From: Lactobacillus kullabergensis | Lineage (GTDB): Bacteria > Bacillota > Bacilli > Lactobacillales > Lactobacillaceae | NCBI RefSeq assembly: GCF_000967195.1 | Contig: NZ_KQ033871.1 | Location: 1,323,454 to 1,387,453 of the forward strand | DNA: 64,000 nucleotides | Direction of reading: 5' to 3' | In this document: positions 8,079-18,105 of the stretch, piece after piece | Layout: each line of letters starts with the position of its first letter | How positions within the stretch are numbered: position 1 is the stretch's first letter | Notes under the pieces: model-generated | Database searches by the model: none | What the model saw: only the letters and a program-made list of their open reading frames with translations | What the model was told of the DNA's origin: nothing | Made by a program: the position numbers and the translations under genes

Positions 8079-9959
8079 TTAATCTTTCTTAAACATTTTG
8101 TGCAAATCACTTTTTCTTAGGCGCACAATTACCAAGTTACCCTTCGCATCATGATACGGATCAGAAATTTGTCTCAAACTCGTCAAAATTTCGCCACAAT
8201 CTGCAGATGTCAGCCTTTTACGTCCAGGGACTTCCCTTTGAGCTTGATCTGCTGCTATTCTTTTAATTAAATTTTGAAAATTGCTGTCATCTACGTTTAA
8301 AAACGTGTCTAAAATTGTACGCACAGAATGTTCGACATCTGTACCCAGCCAGGTAGGATAGGATCTTAAGATAAAGGTATCTTGCCCAAAATCTTCTAAA
8401 AAAATACCAATTTTTTGAATATCAGCCAACTTATCTTTTATTTGTAAAAAATCTAAATTGCCAAATTCTAAAATTAAAGGACTCAATAAACCTTGCTGGC
8501 TGATTTTAGAACTAGACAATTCGAGCATAATCTTTTTAAAAGAAAGCAGTCTTCTGGCAGCAACCTGATCAATTAAATATAAGTCATCATTACTTGCAGC
8601 AATAATATATATTTTAGTTTGACCTACAAAACTTAATTCGGGTAAACTACTTGCCAGTAATTCATCCCCGGTAGAAATCACTCCGCTACTAGACTGCTTA
8701 CTGGTGAAAGGCGTCAACTGACATTGTTTTTTAACGTTCTCCGTCCAAGTTGCGGTAATCAGATAACGATCATCATCTCGCGGGGTATCTAAATCTACAT
8801 ACTGTGTATGTTGAATATGCTGGATTTTTTCAGGTACCGTTTCATTAATTTGGTCAGTTTGAGTTTCAGGTCTTTTAGTTTCAACCACGTTTTTATTTAA
8901 ATTAAATTTTAACTGATCAACTAAAGTATCTTCTGTAGCGTTATTTAAATTGCTGATAGCATCAGATTTTGTTTCATTCTTCAAGAGCACAGTGCTGATT
9001 GCATTTGTTATTAAACGACTTAATTCAGTTTCTTTGGATAAACGTACCTCCCTTTTTGTGGGGTGCACGTTAACATCTACCAAAAGTGGATCAGTTTTTA
9101 TCTTAACCACAGCTATCGGATAATGTTTAGCAGCAAGGTTATTACCATAACCAGCCATCACTGCACTAGCTAATTTAAAATTTCTAATGTACCGACCATT
9201 AAGTAAAATGGAAATAAAATTACGCGTAGATCTGGTAAGTTCAGGGTTAGAAATTAAGCCACTTACCTCAAAATCATTATCACTGCTTTTAAAAGACAAC
9301 ATTTTTTCCGCAATATTTCTGCCATAAACGCTAGAAACCGTTTGCCGTAAATTATTGTTGCCAGCAGTTCTTAATAATATTCGACCTTCGTTCATCAATG
9401 TAAATGCAATTTCAGGATAACCTAACGCAATACGATTAACAATATCCACGATTTTCATAATTTCAGTTCTCGGACTACGTAAATATTTTAATCGCGCCGG
9501 TGTGTTATAAAATAAGTCTTTAACAGTAATCTGTGTACCTTTTCTGGCAGCAGCATTTTCCTGCGTTTTCTTAACTCCGCCCGCAAACTCGGCGCGCGTA
9601 CCTATTTCATTAGCAGAATTAGTTAAAATTTCGACGTGACTGACTGCAGCAATTGAGGCTAAGGCTTCGCCTCTAAAACCTAATGTATTGACATTAAATA
9701 AGTCATGCTCATTTGCAATCTTACTGGTCGCATACCTGGTAAAAGCAAGATCAATCTGATCGCTATCAATTCCGGAGCCGTTATCTTGAACTACAATTTG
9801 CTTTAAACCGGCATCAGTGAATTCAATTCTTATTCTGCTGCTACCTGCGTCAATTGCATTTTCGACCAGTTCTTTTACCACGCTAGCAGGTCGCTCAATT
9901 ACTTCTCCAGCTGCGATCTGATTAGATAGATTAACCGAAAGCTCATGTATTTTTGCCAT
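8079..9959 (-). CDS. mutL: DNA mismatch repair protein MutL, endonuclease motifs degenerate
   Basis: The matchmaker ATPase of mismatch repair. The N-terminal GHKL ATPase is intact: [30 protein letters not shown] and [12 protein letters not shown] long variable linker leads to a C-terminal dimerisation domain. In MutH-less bacteria this domain normally carries the nicking site DQHA(X)2E(X)4E, ACR and CPHGRP. Here the matching places read [27 protein letters not shown] and [11 protein letters not shown], so the metal-binding His, both Glu and the Cys-rich motif are gone. A clamp-binding-like QQGLLSP remains. AAAGGATG precedes the ATG. It ends 3 bases from the mutS region and is clearly expressed with mutS. 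Confidence 0.93.
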   Translation of the reverse strand: MAKIHELSVNLSNQIAAGEVIERPASVVKELVENAIDAGSSRIRIEFTDAGLKQIVVQDNGSGIDSDQIDLAFTRYATSKIANEHDLFNVNTLGFRGEALASIAAVSHVEILTNSANEIGTRAEFAGGVKKTQENAAARKGTQITVKDLFYNTPARLKYLRSPRTEIMKIVDIVNRIALGYPEIAFTLMNEGRILLRTAGNNNLRQTVSSVYGRNIAEKMLSFKSSDNDFEVSGLISNPELTRSTRNFISILLNGRYIRNFKLASAVMAGYGNNLAAKHYPIAVVKIKTDPLLVDVNVHPTKREVRLSKETELSRLITNAISTVLLKNETKSDAISNLNNATEDTLVDQLKFNLNKNVVETKRPETQTDQINETVPEKIQHIQHTQYVDLDTPRDDDRYLITATWTENVKKQCQLTPFTSKQSSSGVISTGDELLASSLPELSFVGQTKIYIIAASNDDLYLIDQVAARRLLSFKKIMLELSSSKISQQGLLSPLILEFGNLDFLQIKDKLADIQKIGIFLEDFGQDTFILRSYPTWLGTDVEHSVRTILDTFLNVDDSNFQNLIKRIAADQAQREVPGRKRLTSADCGEILTSLRQISDPYHDAKGNLVIVRLRKSDLHKMFKKD

Positions 9960-9961
9960 GA

Positions 9962-12568
9962 CTAGTTCTCATCCTTTAAATCTTCCTGCCAGTTTTCGAC
10001 TAGTTGCATCACTTGCAACGGCGTTTGATCTGCCAAATAAAGATTAGAAATTTCATCTAGGATATCTTTTTCTTTATCAGTTAATTCATCCTTGGAATCT
10101 AATGGTGTTTCAACAGGCTCAGATTCTTCTGTTTCACTAACTGAACTAAACAAATCCAGCTGCGTGGAAGCTGGGCTCAAATTACTTCCTTGAGCTTCAA
10201 GCCTATTAAGCAACTTGGTAGCTTTTCGTAAAACTTTTCTCGGTAATCCGGCAAGTTGAGCAACGTGAATGCCATAACTTTGATCAGCAGGTCCAGGTAA
10301 AATTTTATGAAGAAAAATTAATTTACCGTTTTCTTCGGTTGCTCCAACGTGAATATTCTTTAAATGAGACAGTGTCTGTTCCATTGCTGTTAGCTCGTGG
10401 AAGTGCGTCGCAAACAACACTTTAGCACCAACTTCATCGTGCAGATACTGCACAATAGCACCAGCTAGAGCCATGCCATCATAGGTTGCTGTTCCGCGAC
10501 CAATTTCATCAAATAAAACCAGGCTCCTCTTAGTCGCATGCTGTAATGCATCGTTAGCTTCGGTCATTTCGACCATAAAGGTACTTTGTCCGGAAATTAA
10601 ATCGTCTGCTGCACCAATTCTGGTAAAAATTTGGTCAAAAATAGGCAAATCTGCACTATCTGCTGGCACAAACGAACCAATTTGAGCCATCACGGCAATA
10701 AGTGCCATCTGCCTCATATAAGTGCTTTTTCCGGACATATTAGGACCAGTTATCAGAAAAATGTCTGTATTTTCTGTTAATTTTACATCGTTAGGAATAA
10801 AAGAGCCTGCCTTCATCACCTGTTCAACTACAGGGTGACGTCCCATGATAACTTTAACATCCTGATTATCAGTATGAAATTGTGGTCTGCAGTAATTATT
10901 ATCTTCAGCTACTTGAGCAAAAGAGCAGAAAACATCAAGCTCTGCCACTTGTCCAGCCAACTTTTGCAATGCTGGAATGTATTTCTTAACTTCTTCTCTT
11001 AACTTCACAAACAAATCATATTCTAAATCCGTCGATTTGGTCTGTGCTTCCAAAATCAGATTTTCATGTTCTTTAAGTTCTGGAGTAATGTAGCGCTCAG
11101 CATTAGTCAGGGTTTGTTTACGGGTATAACGATCAAGAGGTACTTTGCCCTTATTCGAGTTTGTAACCTGAATATAATAGCCAAAAACCTTGTTGTAACC
11201 AACTTTTAAATTCTCAATACCAGTTTTGGCCCGTTCATCCTGCTCCATTTCAGTCAGCCATTTTTTACCATTATTCATGGCATCCCGGTAGCGATCAAGT
11301 TGACTATCAACACCATCTTTGATTAATCCGCCTTCAGTCGTCAGAACTGGAGGCTGATCAACAATGGTATCTGTAATTAATTTAGCAATGCCTTTTAACG
11401 GATCAATTTGTCTGGCAAAATTTTGCAGATTTTTATTATCAGCTTTTTGGATTGCTGTCAAAATCGTTGGCACGGCATTGAGAGAGTGAGCCAACTGCAA
11501 TAACTCGCGGGCATTGACATTGCCAAAAGCAATGCGCCCAGTTAAACGTTCCAGATCATAAACCCCTTTTAGAGCATCGTTAATATTTTCTCGCGTAAAA
11601 TATTCATCAATTAAGGCCTGCACCATTTCTTGCCGTTTATTTAGCTGCTCAACAGATAAGAGTGGCCGAGCCAGCCATTGTTTTAACAATCGTCCACCCA
11701 TTGCAGTATGAGTTTTATCCAGAACCCAAAAAAGGGAACCCATTTTTTTGCCGGTTTTCGCAGACGCTGTTAACTCTAAGTTATCCCGTACGGTGTGCGA
11801 CATTTGTAAATATTGATTGACTTCATAACTTTTTGCTACTTGTAAGTGGGCTAAACTGCGGCGCTGCGTCTGCAATAAATAACCTACAAGTTGTTTTACA
11901 GCAGCTTTTTCGGCAGAATTAGTTAAATTTTGTTCAGCAAATGAAATCTCTGCATGTTTGCCAGTTAATTCTACGGGCTCTGACACCGTAATATTAGCTT
12001 TATGGAGAAAATCACTATCCTTGTCACTTAAGTGACCATTAAAAACAACTTCGCGTGTTCGCAGCGAAAGCAACTCATTTGTAACAGCAGCAAAGCTTTT
12101 TAAATGTGTAGCATAAATTTCACCAGTGGATAAGTCACTGTATGCCAGTCCAAAGCAACTTTTGGTAGTTACAACCGATGTAAGATAATTTGATTCTTTA
12201 GCTTCACTGGGCTTGTCATTCATTAAAGTTCCGGGAGTCACAAGTTGAATTATGCCCCGTTTAACCATTCCTTTAGCTTTTTTAGGATCTTCGAGTTGTT
12301 CACACAAGGCTACCTTATAGCCTTTTTCAACCAAAGTATCTACATAGGATTGGACTGCTACATGCGGAACTCCTGCCATTGGAACAGGGTTTTCAGCTTT
12401 ATTAGATCTGTGAGTCAAAGTTAATTCTAAAATTTGAGCACCTTTGACTGCATCATCTTCAAATAATTCATAAAAATCGCCCACCCGATAAAAAAGGAAA
12501 GCATCGGGATATTGCTTTTTAATTTCGTGATATTGCTCCATCATCGGAGTCAGGTTTGTTTGCGCCAT
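9962..12568 (-). CDS. mutS: DNA mismatch repair protein MutS
   Basis: Recognises mismatches and small loops and recruits MutL. The mismatch-reading motif FYELF is near the N-terminus. Walker A GPNMSGKST and the DEIGRGTATYDG Walker B region sit in the C-terminal ATPase; the usual Ser of GTSTYDG is Ala. A sliding-clamp peptide QLDLF lies in the acidic tail. I use the ATG at 12568, preceded by AAGGGG, not the upstream start that adds seven residues (12589). The resulting 868 residues are normal for Firmicutes. It is the first gene of the mutS-mutL-ruvA-ruvB-yajC operon. Confidence 0.97.
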   Translation of the reverse strand: MAQTNLTPMMEQYHEIKKQYPDAFLFYRVGDFYELFEDDAVKGAQILELTLTHRSNKAENPVPMAGVPHVAVQSYVDTLVEKGYKVALCEQLEDPKKAKGMVKRGIIQLVTPGTLMNDKPSEAKESNYLTSVVTTKSCFGLAYSDLSTGEIYATHLKSFAAVTNELLSLRTREVVFNGHLSDKDSDFLHKANITVSEPVELTGKHAEISFAEQNLTNSAEKAAVKQLVGYLLQTQRRSLAHLQVAKSYEVNQYLQMSHTVRDNLELTASAKTGKKMGSLFWVLDKTHTAMGGRLLKQWLARPLLSVEQLNKRQEMVQALIDEYFTRENINDALKGVYDLERLTGRIAFGNVNARELLQLAHSLNAVPTILTAIQKADNKNLQNFARQIDPLKGIAKLITDTIVDQPPVLTTEGGLIKDGVDSQLDRYRDAMNNGKKWLTEMEQDERAKTGIENLKVGYNKVFGYYIQVTNSNKGKVPLDRYTRKQTLTNAERYITPELKEHENLILEAQTKSTDLEYDLFVKLREEVKKYIPALQKLAGQVAELDVFCSFAQVAEDNNYCRPQFHTDNQDVKVIMGRHPVVEQVMKAGSFIPNDVKLTENTDIFLITGPNMSGKSTYMRQMALIAVMAQIGSFVPADSADLPIFDQIFTRIGAADDLISGQSTFMVEMTEANDALQHATKRSLVLFDEIGRGTATYDGMALAGAIVQYLHDEVGAKVLFATHFHELTAMEQTLSHLKNIHVGATEENGKLIFLHKILPGPADQSYGIHVAQLAGLPRKVLRKATKLLNRLEAQGSNLSPASTQLDLFSSVSETEESEPVETPLDSKDELTDKEKDILDEISNLYLADQTPLQVMQLVENWQEDLKDEN

Positions 12569-12703
12569 TATTCCCCTTCTTTTCTGCATTACTGTTATTA
12601 TTATACGCTAAAGTTCTTATTAAAAGAAAAAAGACCGCAAGTAAAACGATCTCTTTTCACAATATGTTTTTTTGCCGCAGTGATTGCTTTCTTTTTAAAA
12701 AAT

Positions 12704-13351
12704 TTAAGCAATGTGGCCTTCAATACTTTGTAAATCTTTTTTGCCATCCATTTTCACAATAGCGGTAATTGCAGCAGTAATGCCTCTAACATCATCTGTT
12801 AAATTAAGACATGGAGTTTCAGGTTTATCAACAACTTGCTCAGGTAAATATGGAATATGCATAAATCCAGCTTTTAAATCATGAAATTCCTTATCAATCA
12901 TATACTGCACTTGATACATAATATGATTGCAGACAAAAGTTCCTGCAGTTGTTGAAACAGAGCTTGGCAATCCAATTTCACGAATTGCTCGTGCCATGGC
13001 CTTAACAGGAAGTTGTGTAAAATATGCGTTTTGTCCATCTTCATGAATAGGACTAGCAATTGGTTGATAACCTTTGTTATCAGCAATACGGCCATCATCA
13101 AAATTAATAGCTACTCTTTCTGGAGTCAAAGCATAACGACCACCAGCTTGACCGATATTTAAAACATAATCTGGTTTTTCCTTAAGAATAGCTTCATGAA
13201 CTACTTCTGCACAGTCGCCAAAAACTGTTGGTATTTCGAGTTTAACGATCTTTGCACCAGCAATCTCATCATCCAGCCGTTTAACTGCTTCAATTGCAGG
13301 ATTAATCTTATCTTCACCAAATGGATCAAAACCTGTTACAAGAATTTTCAT
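12704..13351 (-). CDS. pcp: Pyrrolidone-carboxylate (pyroglutamyl) peptidase
   Basis: A cytosolic cysteine peptidase (family C15) that removes N-terminal pyroglutamate from peptides. The family opening [12 protein letters not shown] is present. The catalytic triad can be read as Glu78 (TPER), Cys141 ([10 protein letters not shown]) and His165 (GFMHIPYLP). Length 215 is normal and AAGGAG precedes the ATG. It is the last gene of a three-gene unit behind DUF969 and DUF979 membrane proteins, an arrangement that suggests the released 5-oxoproline is handled or transported together. Confidence 0.96.
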   Translation of the reverse strand: MKILVTGFDPFGEDKINPAIEAVKRLDDEIAGAKIVKLEIPTVFGDCAEVVHEAILKEKPDYVLNIGQAGGRYALTPERVAINFDDGRIADNKGYQPIASPIHEDGQNAYFTQLPVKAMARAIREIGLPSSVSTTAGTFVCNHIMYQVQYMIDKEFHDLKAGFMHIPYLPEQVVDKPETPCLNLTDDVRGITAAITAIVKMDGKKDLQSIEGHIA

Positions 13352-13371
13352 TATCTTTTCTCCTTACTATC

Positions 13372-14295
13372 TTAAAAAGCTAAAAAGTACATTAGAATAA
13401 TTTGAATGAGCAACATGCTAATTGCAATCGGAAATTGTTGCTTGATTACACCTAATTGATCTTTCATTTCCATTAATGCAACTGGCAAAGTATTAAAGTT
13501 GGCTGCCATTGGGGTAAGCAATGTGCCACAATACCCAGATGTCATTCCTAATGCCGCAACTACAATCGGTGAACCACCTTGGGCGACAACGAAAGGAATG
13601 CCAATCCCTGCTGTAATAACTGCAAACGCAGCAAATGCATTACCCATAATTGCTGTAAATAATGCCATAGCAATACAGTAAAGTGCAACTCCTAATAAGT
13701 GGTTTCCAATAGGAAAAAGACCAGAAATCGCCTTGGCGGTCACTTGTCCCACACCTGAAGCTGTAAATACCACACCCAAAGTAGCGAGTAATTGTGGCAA
13801 AATTCCGGCAGAGCCGACAGAACGCACCATTCTTTGTGTGTCTTCGTAGACTATTTTGGTATTTGATTTAGTCAAAATTTGTGCAACAACAAGTGAAACA
13901 ATAGCTGCTACACCGATACCTACTTGACCACCTAAATTAGTAAATTGGGCTATGACCAAAGCTAAAACTGCCAGCAGGATACTTGGTAAGAAAATCCAGT
14001 TGCCAATGCGTTTAACCGTTTTTTGAGCAACTTTTTCATTTAAATCCTTTATGTGTCCTACACGCACTTGTTTAAATAAAGATAATAAAGCAATGATCAG
14101 AATAATGCCACCATTAATTGCATTTGGCAACCACTGTCCAGCACAGAAAAGTACTGCAAACAAAAGCCAAAATATTCCAGTACCCCAGCGGACTGGATTA
14201 GATTGATCACGCCAAGATTCAATAGCAGCAGCGAGGAAAAAAAGGCCAATTAAAATATAGAATGCGAGTAAAATGTTATTAATTATAGTTTCCAT
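13372..14295 (-). CDS. DUF979 membrane protein, putative 5-oxoproline transporter subunit
   Basis: A 307-residue integral membrane protein with about eight to nine hydrophobic segments and almost no soluble part. It matches the DUF979 type by its length, Gly-rich helices (GIGVAAIVSLVVAQIL, MGNAFAAFAVITAGIG) and its fixed partner DUF969. The pair has been linked to 5-oxoproline uptake in genome-wide mutant work, as I recall it; that is family knowledge, not visible here. The pcp gene directly downstream supports the same substrate. GGAGAAATA leads into the ATG. A role as a more general carboxylate carrier remains possible. Confidence 0.8.
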   Translation of the reverse strand: METIINNILLAFYILIGLFFLAAAIESWRDQSNPVRWGTGIFWLLFAVLFCAGQWLPNAINGGIILIIALLSLFKQVRVGHIKDLNEKVAQKTVKRIGNWIFLPSILLAVLALVIAQFTNLGGQVGIGVAAIVSLVVAQILTKSNTKIVYEDTQRMVRSVGSAGILPQLLATLGVVFTASGVGQVTAKAISGLFPIGNHLLGVALYCIAMALFTAIMGNAFAAFAVITAGIGIPFVVAQGGSPIVVAALGMTSGYCGTLLTPMAANFNTLPVALMEMKDQLGVIKQQFPIAISMLLIQIILMYFLAF

Positions 14296-14303
14296 TATTT
14301 CTC

Positions 14304-14972
14304 CTATTTTTCTTTATTCTTCATTAGCTTTTGGTCAAATGCGTGATTGTAGAACAAGCATAAAATATAGCTGATAATTGCGACTGGGAAAGTATATAAA
14401 ACTATTCCAGATGGATCTACAGGATGACCCAGCGATTTCATCGTACTTGCAATAAGTAAAACACTCGAGGAAGCAACAAACAGGTTTTGGGCAAAGAAAT
14501 TACCAAAATTTTCTGTTGCAGCAGCTCTACCTTTGATTTGGTCTACTTCAAGAGGCGTCAATTCGCTATTAACCTTACCGGCCGCTTGCGCCATTGGATT
14601 AATTAATGGCGCAATAAACTGGACGTGTCCTTGTAATGAAATACCAAAGGCACCGGCAATTTCACGAATGGCCTGATAAATATCGAATATACGACCAGGT
14701 GTCAGTTTCTTCATTTTTTTAATTAAATTAACAGCGGCTTGTTTTAAACCATGTCTTTCTAAAATTCCAATAGTTGGTAAAGTGAGAAAGAAAAGAGAAA
14801 CCATTCTGTTATCCATAAATCCTTTACCTAGAATTGTCAAAAATGAGGTAAAATCTATTCCTGAAACTAATGCCGTAACTAAAGCAGAAATTACGACTAC
14901 AGCTATTGTATCAAGTCCCAAAGCAAACCCTAACACTATAACAACAATACCCAACAAACTTAAATATTCCAC
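14304..14972 (-). CDS. DUF969 membrane protein, putative 5-oxoproline transporter subunit
   Basis: A polytopic membrane protein of 222 residues starting at a GTG (14972), which has GAAAGGA four to five bases upstream; the longer frame adds eleven residues without a better site. Features include a hydrophobic N-terminus (YLSLLGIVVIVLGFALGLD), a polar middle (IKKMKKLTPGRIFDIYQAI) and further helices. It always occurs with DUF979, encoded 8 bases downstream, so the two probably form one carrier. First gene of the unit that ends with pcp. Substrate is inferred from context. Confidence 0.8.
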   Translation of the reverse strand: MEYLSLLGIVVIVLGFALGLDTIAVVVISALVTALVSGIDFTSFLTILGKGFMDNRMVSLFFLTLPTIGILERHGLKQAAVNLIKKMKKLTPGRIFDIYQAIREIAGAFGISLQGHVQFIAPLINPMAQAAGKVNSELTPLEVDQIKGRAAATENFGNFFAQNLFVASSSVLLIASTMKSLGHPVDPSGIVLYTFPVAIISYILCLFYNHAFDQKLMKNKEK

Positions 14973-15033
14973 TAATGTTCCTTTCAAGTAAATAATCTTA
15001 ACCAAGATAAACTAAAAATGAATTGTAACAAAA

Positions 15034-15073
15034 AAATCCCACTAGCAAGCCCCACAGGATTGCTAGTAGGATT
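15034..15073 (-). terminator. groESL terminator
   Basis: AATCCYACTAGCAA arms surround an 11-base loop. On the minus strand the hairpin ends in GGGATTTTTTTG, a clear U-tract. It lies 26 bases after the groEL stop and separates it from the DUF969-DUF979-pcp unit. Confidence 0.9.
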
Positions 15074-15098
15074 TATTAATTAACTAATAAAAACTAAA

Positions 15099-16742
<1,644 letters not shown>

Positions 16743-16746
16743 TTAA

Positions 16747-17031
16747 TTACTTAACAATTGCTAAAATATCTTTTTCGTGAAGGACTAAATACTTTTCGTC
16801 ATCATACTTGACATCTGTGCCTGAATACTTGTCGTATAAAACAACGTCACCTTTTTTAACAGTCATAGGAATTTTACTGCCGTTCTCAGCATAACTGCCC
16901 TCACCAACAGCAACAACTTCACCTTCTGTTGGCTTTTGTTTAGCATTAGAAGCCAGGACGATTCCGCCTACAGTTTTCTCTTCTTCTTCTTTAACTTTAA
17001 CGATCACGCGATCACCAATTGGTTGTAACAC
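16747..17031 (-). CDS. groES: Co-chaperonin GroES (Hsp10)
   Basis: A heptameric lid for GroEL, 94 residues, with the standard opening [17 protein letters not shown], a mobile loop around [10 protein letters not shown] and the closing EKDILAIVK. The start codon is GTG at 17031, with AGGAGGG at ideal spacing. First gene of the heat-shock pair; a promoter and CIRCE operator lie directly upstream. Confidence 0.98.
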   Translation of the reverse strand: MLQPIGDRVIVKVKEEEEKTVGGIVLASNAKQKPTEGEVVAVGEGSYAENGSKIPMTVKKGDVVLYDKYSGTDVKYDDEKYLVLHEKDILAIVK

Positions 17032-17076
17032 GTTTGTCCCTCCTAAAATTAAATTATTAATCTATTTTACGTGTCA

Positions 17077-17103
17077 TTAGCACTCCTATCAGTTAAGTGC
17101 TAA
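17077..17103. promoter_or_regulatory. CIRCE operator (HrcA-binding) of groESL
   Basis: TTAGCACTC, nine bases, then AAGTGCTAA: one mismatch from the CIRCE consensus TTAGCACTC-N9-GAGTGCTAA. It lies just downstream of the groES -10 box, the usual place for HrcA repression. No hrcA gene is in the window. Confidence 0.95.
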
Positions 17104-17115
17104 CTTACATTTATG

Positions 17116-17144
17116 ATAATAACCCCTTTTATGAAAAAATGCAA
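17116..17144 (-). promoter_or_regulatory. groESL promoter
   Basis: Minus-strand -35 TTGCAT (17139-17144), 17-base spacer, -10 TATTAT (17116-17121). It is bracketed by the CIRCE operator downstream and a second CIRCE-shaped repeat upstream. Confidence 0.8.
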
Positions 17145-17151
17145 GAAAAAA

Positions 17152-17178
17152 TTAGCACTTTTTTACTCAAAGTGCTAA
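17152..17178. terminator. rex terminator that is also a CIRCE-shaped repeat
   Basis: TTAGCACTT, nine bases, AAGTGCTAA: a perfect 9+9 inverted repeat with exactly CIRCE geometry and two bases off the consensus. On the minus strand it is followed by TTTTTTCTTG, so it also makes a normal intrinsic terminator 14 bases after the rex stop. It lies 8 bases upstream of the groES -35 box, so one element may end rex transcription and bind HrcA. Confidence 0.75.
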
Positions 17179-17192
17179 TTTTATTTTTAGAC

Positions 17193-17828
17193 CTACTTTT
17201 TCTTGTCTGAGTCCAGAAAGTAAATTAGAGTTTGTAATTCCGTTGCCAAGTCAACGTTTTGGATTCTAATACCACTTGGAGCAGACAAACGAATTGGCGT
17301 GAAATTCATAATTCCTCGAATACCGGCTTCAACCATATCATCAGCAGTCTTTTGTGCTGTCGTGGAAGGAACAGTCAAAATTGCAATAGAAATCTGTTGG
17401 TCACTAAGCTGTTTTTTTAGTTCACTCATGTCATAAACAGGCACACCACTGAGAATCTTGCCTGTAATTTTATCATCTATATCAAAAGCACATGAAATAC
17501 GAATATTGTTTGTACGTTTGAAATTATAGTTTAATAACGCATGGCCTAAATTACCAACGCCAACCAGGGCAACATTTGTTAAGGTATCTTGATTTAAAAT
17601 CTTTTTAAAAAAGGAAAGCAAACTTTTCACATCATAGCCATAGCCCCGTTTGCCTAATGCGCCAAAATATGAAAAATCACGTCTGATTGAAGCACTATCT
17701 ACTTGAACGGCTTCAGATAATTCAGTAGAGGAAACTTTTTCTTTGCCAGCCTCATTTAAAATTATCAGATAGCGGTAATATAGCGGCAGTCTTTTAGCCG
17801 TAGCCGTGGGTATTTTGATTTTTTCCAT
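17193..17828 (-). CDS. rex: Redox-sensing transcriptional repressor Rex
   Basis: Senses the NADH/NAD ratio and represses fermentation and NADH-oxidising genes. An N-terminal winged helix ([25 protein letters not shown] region, around residues 36-56) is followed by [12 protein letters not shown] and the Rossmann nucleotide fold [12 protein letters not shown] near residue 90. The C-terminus has the domain-swap helix. It is 211 residues and GGAGG precedes the ATG. groESL follows downstream on the same strand but has its own promoter. Paired Rex half-sites flank its promoter, which suggests autoregulation. Confidence 0.96.
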   Translation of the reverse strand: MEKIKIPTATAKRLPLYYRYLIILNEAGKEKVSSTELSEAVQVDSASIRRDFSYFGALGKRGYGYDVKSLLSFFKKILNQDTLTNVALVGVGNLGHALLNYNFKRTNNIRISCAFDIDDKITGKILSGVPVYDMSELKKQLSDQQISIAILTVPSTTAQKTADDMVEAGIRGIMNFTPIRLSAPSGIRIQNVDLATELQTLIYFLDSDKKK

Positions 17829-17892
17829 TTAAAAAGCCTCCAACTTGATTAAGAATATATTTTGTTTTGTGAATTTTTCAGCAATTACTACT

Positions 17893-17922
17893 ATTTTATC
17901 TATAAATTTGCGCCATTTGCAA
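17893..17922 (-). promoter_or_regulatory. rex promoter flanked by Rex half-sites
   Basis: Minus-strand -35 TTGCAA (17917-17922), 18-base spacer, -10 TAAAAT (17893-17898). TTGTGAA/TTCACAA half-sites like those of the Rex consensus lie at 17931-17937 and 17867-17873, pointing inward on either side. They are 57 bases apart, so this is not one standard operator; autoregulation by looping is speculative. Confidence 0.45.
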
Positions 17923-18105
17923 ACATTTTTTTCACAATCTATCAAATTTTAGCATAATAGTAACAGGTTTGATAATAGAAATTTAATTTTTTACTCTTTT
18001 AATTAAAAAATGCTTCTTTTTTACATTTATTTCCTATATTTATCAATCAAACTCTCCCACAAGAATTTTGCTACGTATGCTAAAATGGTTTCTAGGTGAA
18101 AAATT

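Noticed and set aside
12512-12762. Plus-strand frames opposite the mutS start
   Set aside because: Antisense to mutS and its leader, low complexity, no ribosome site.
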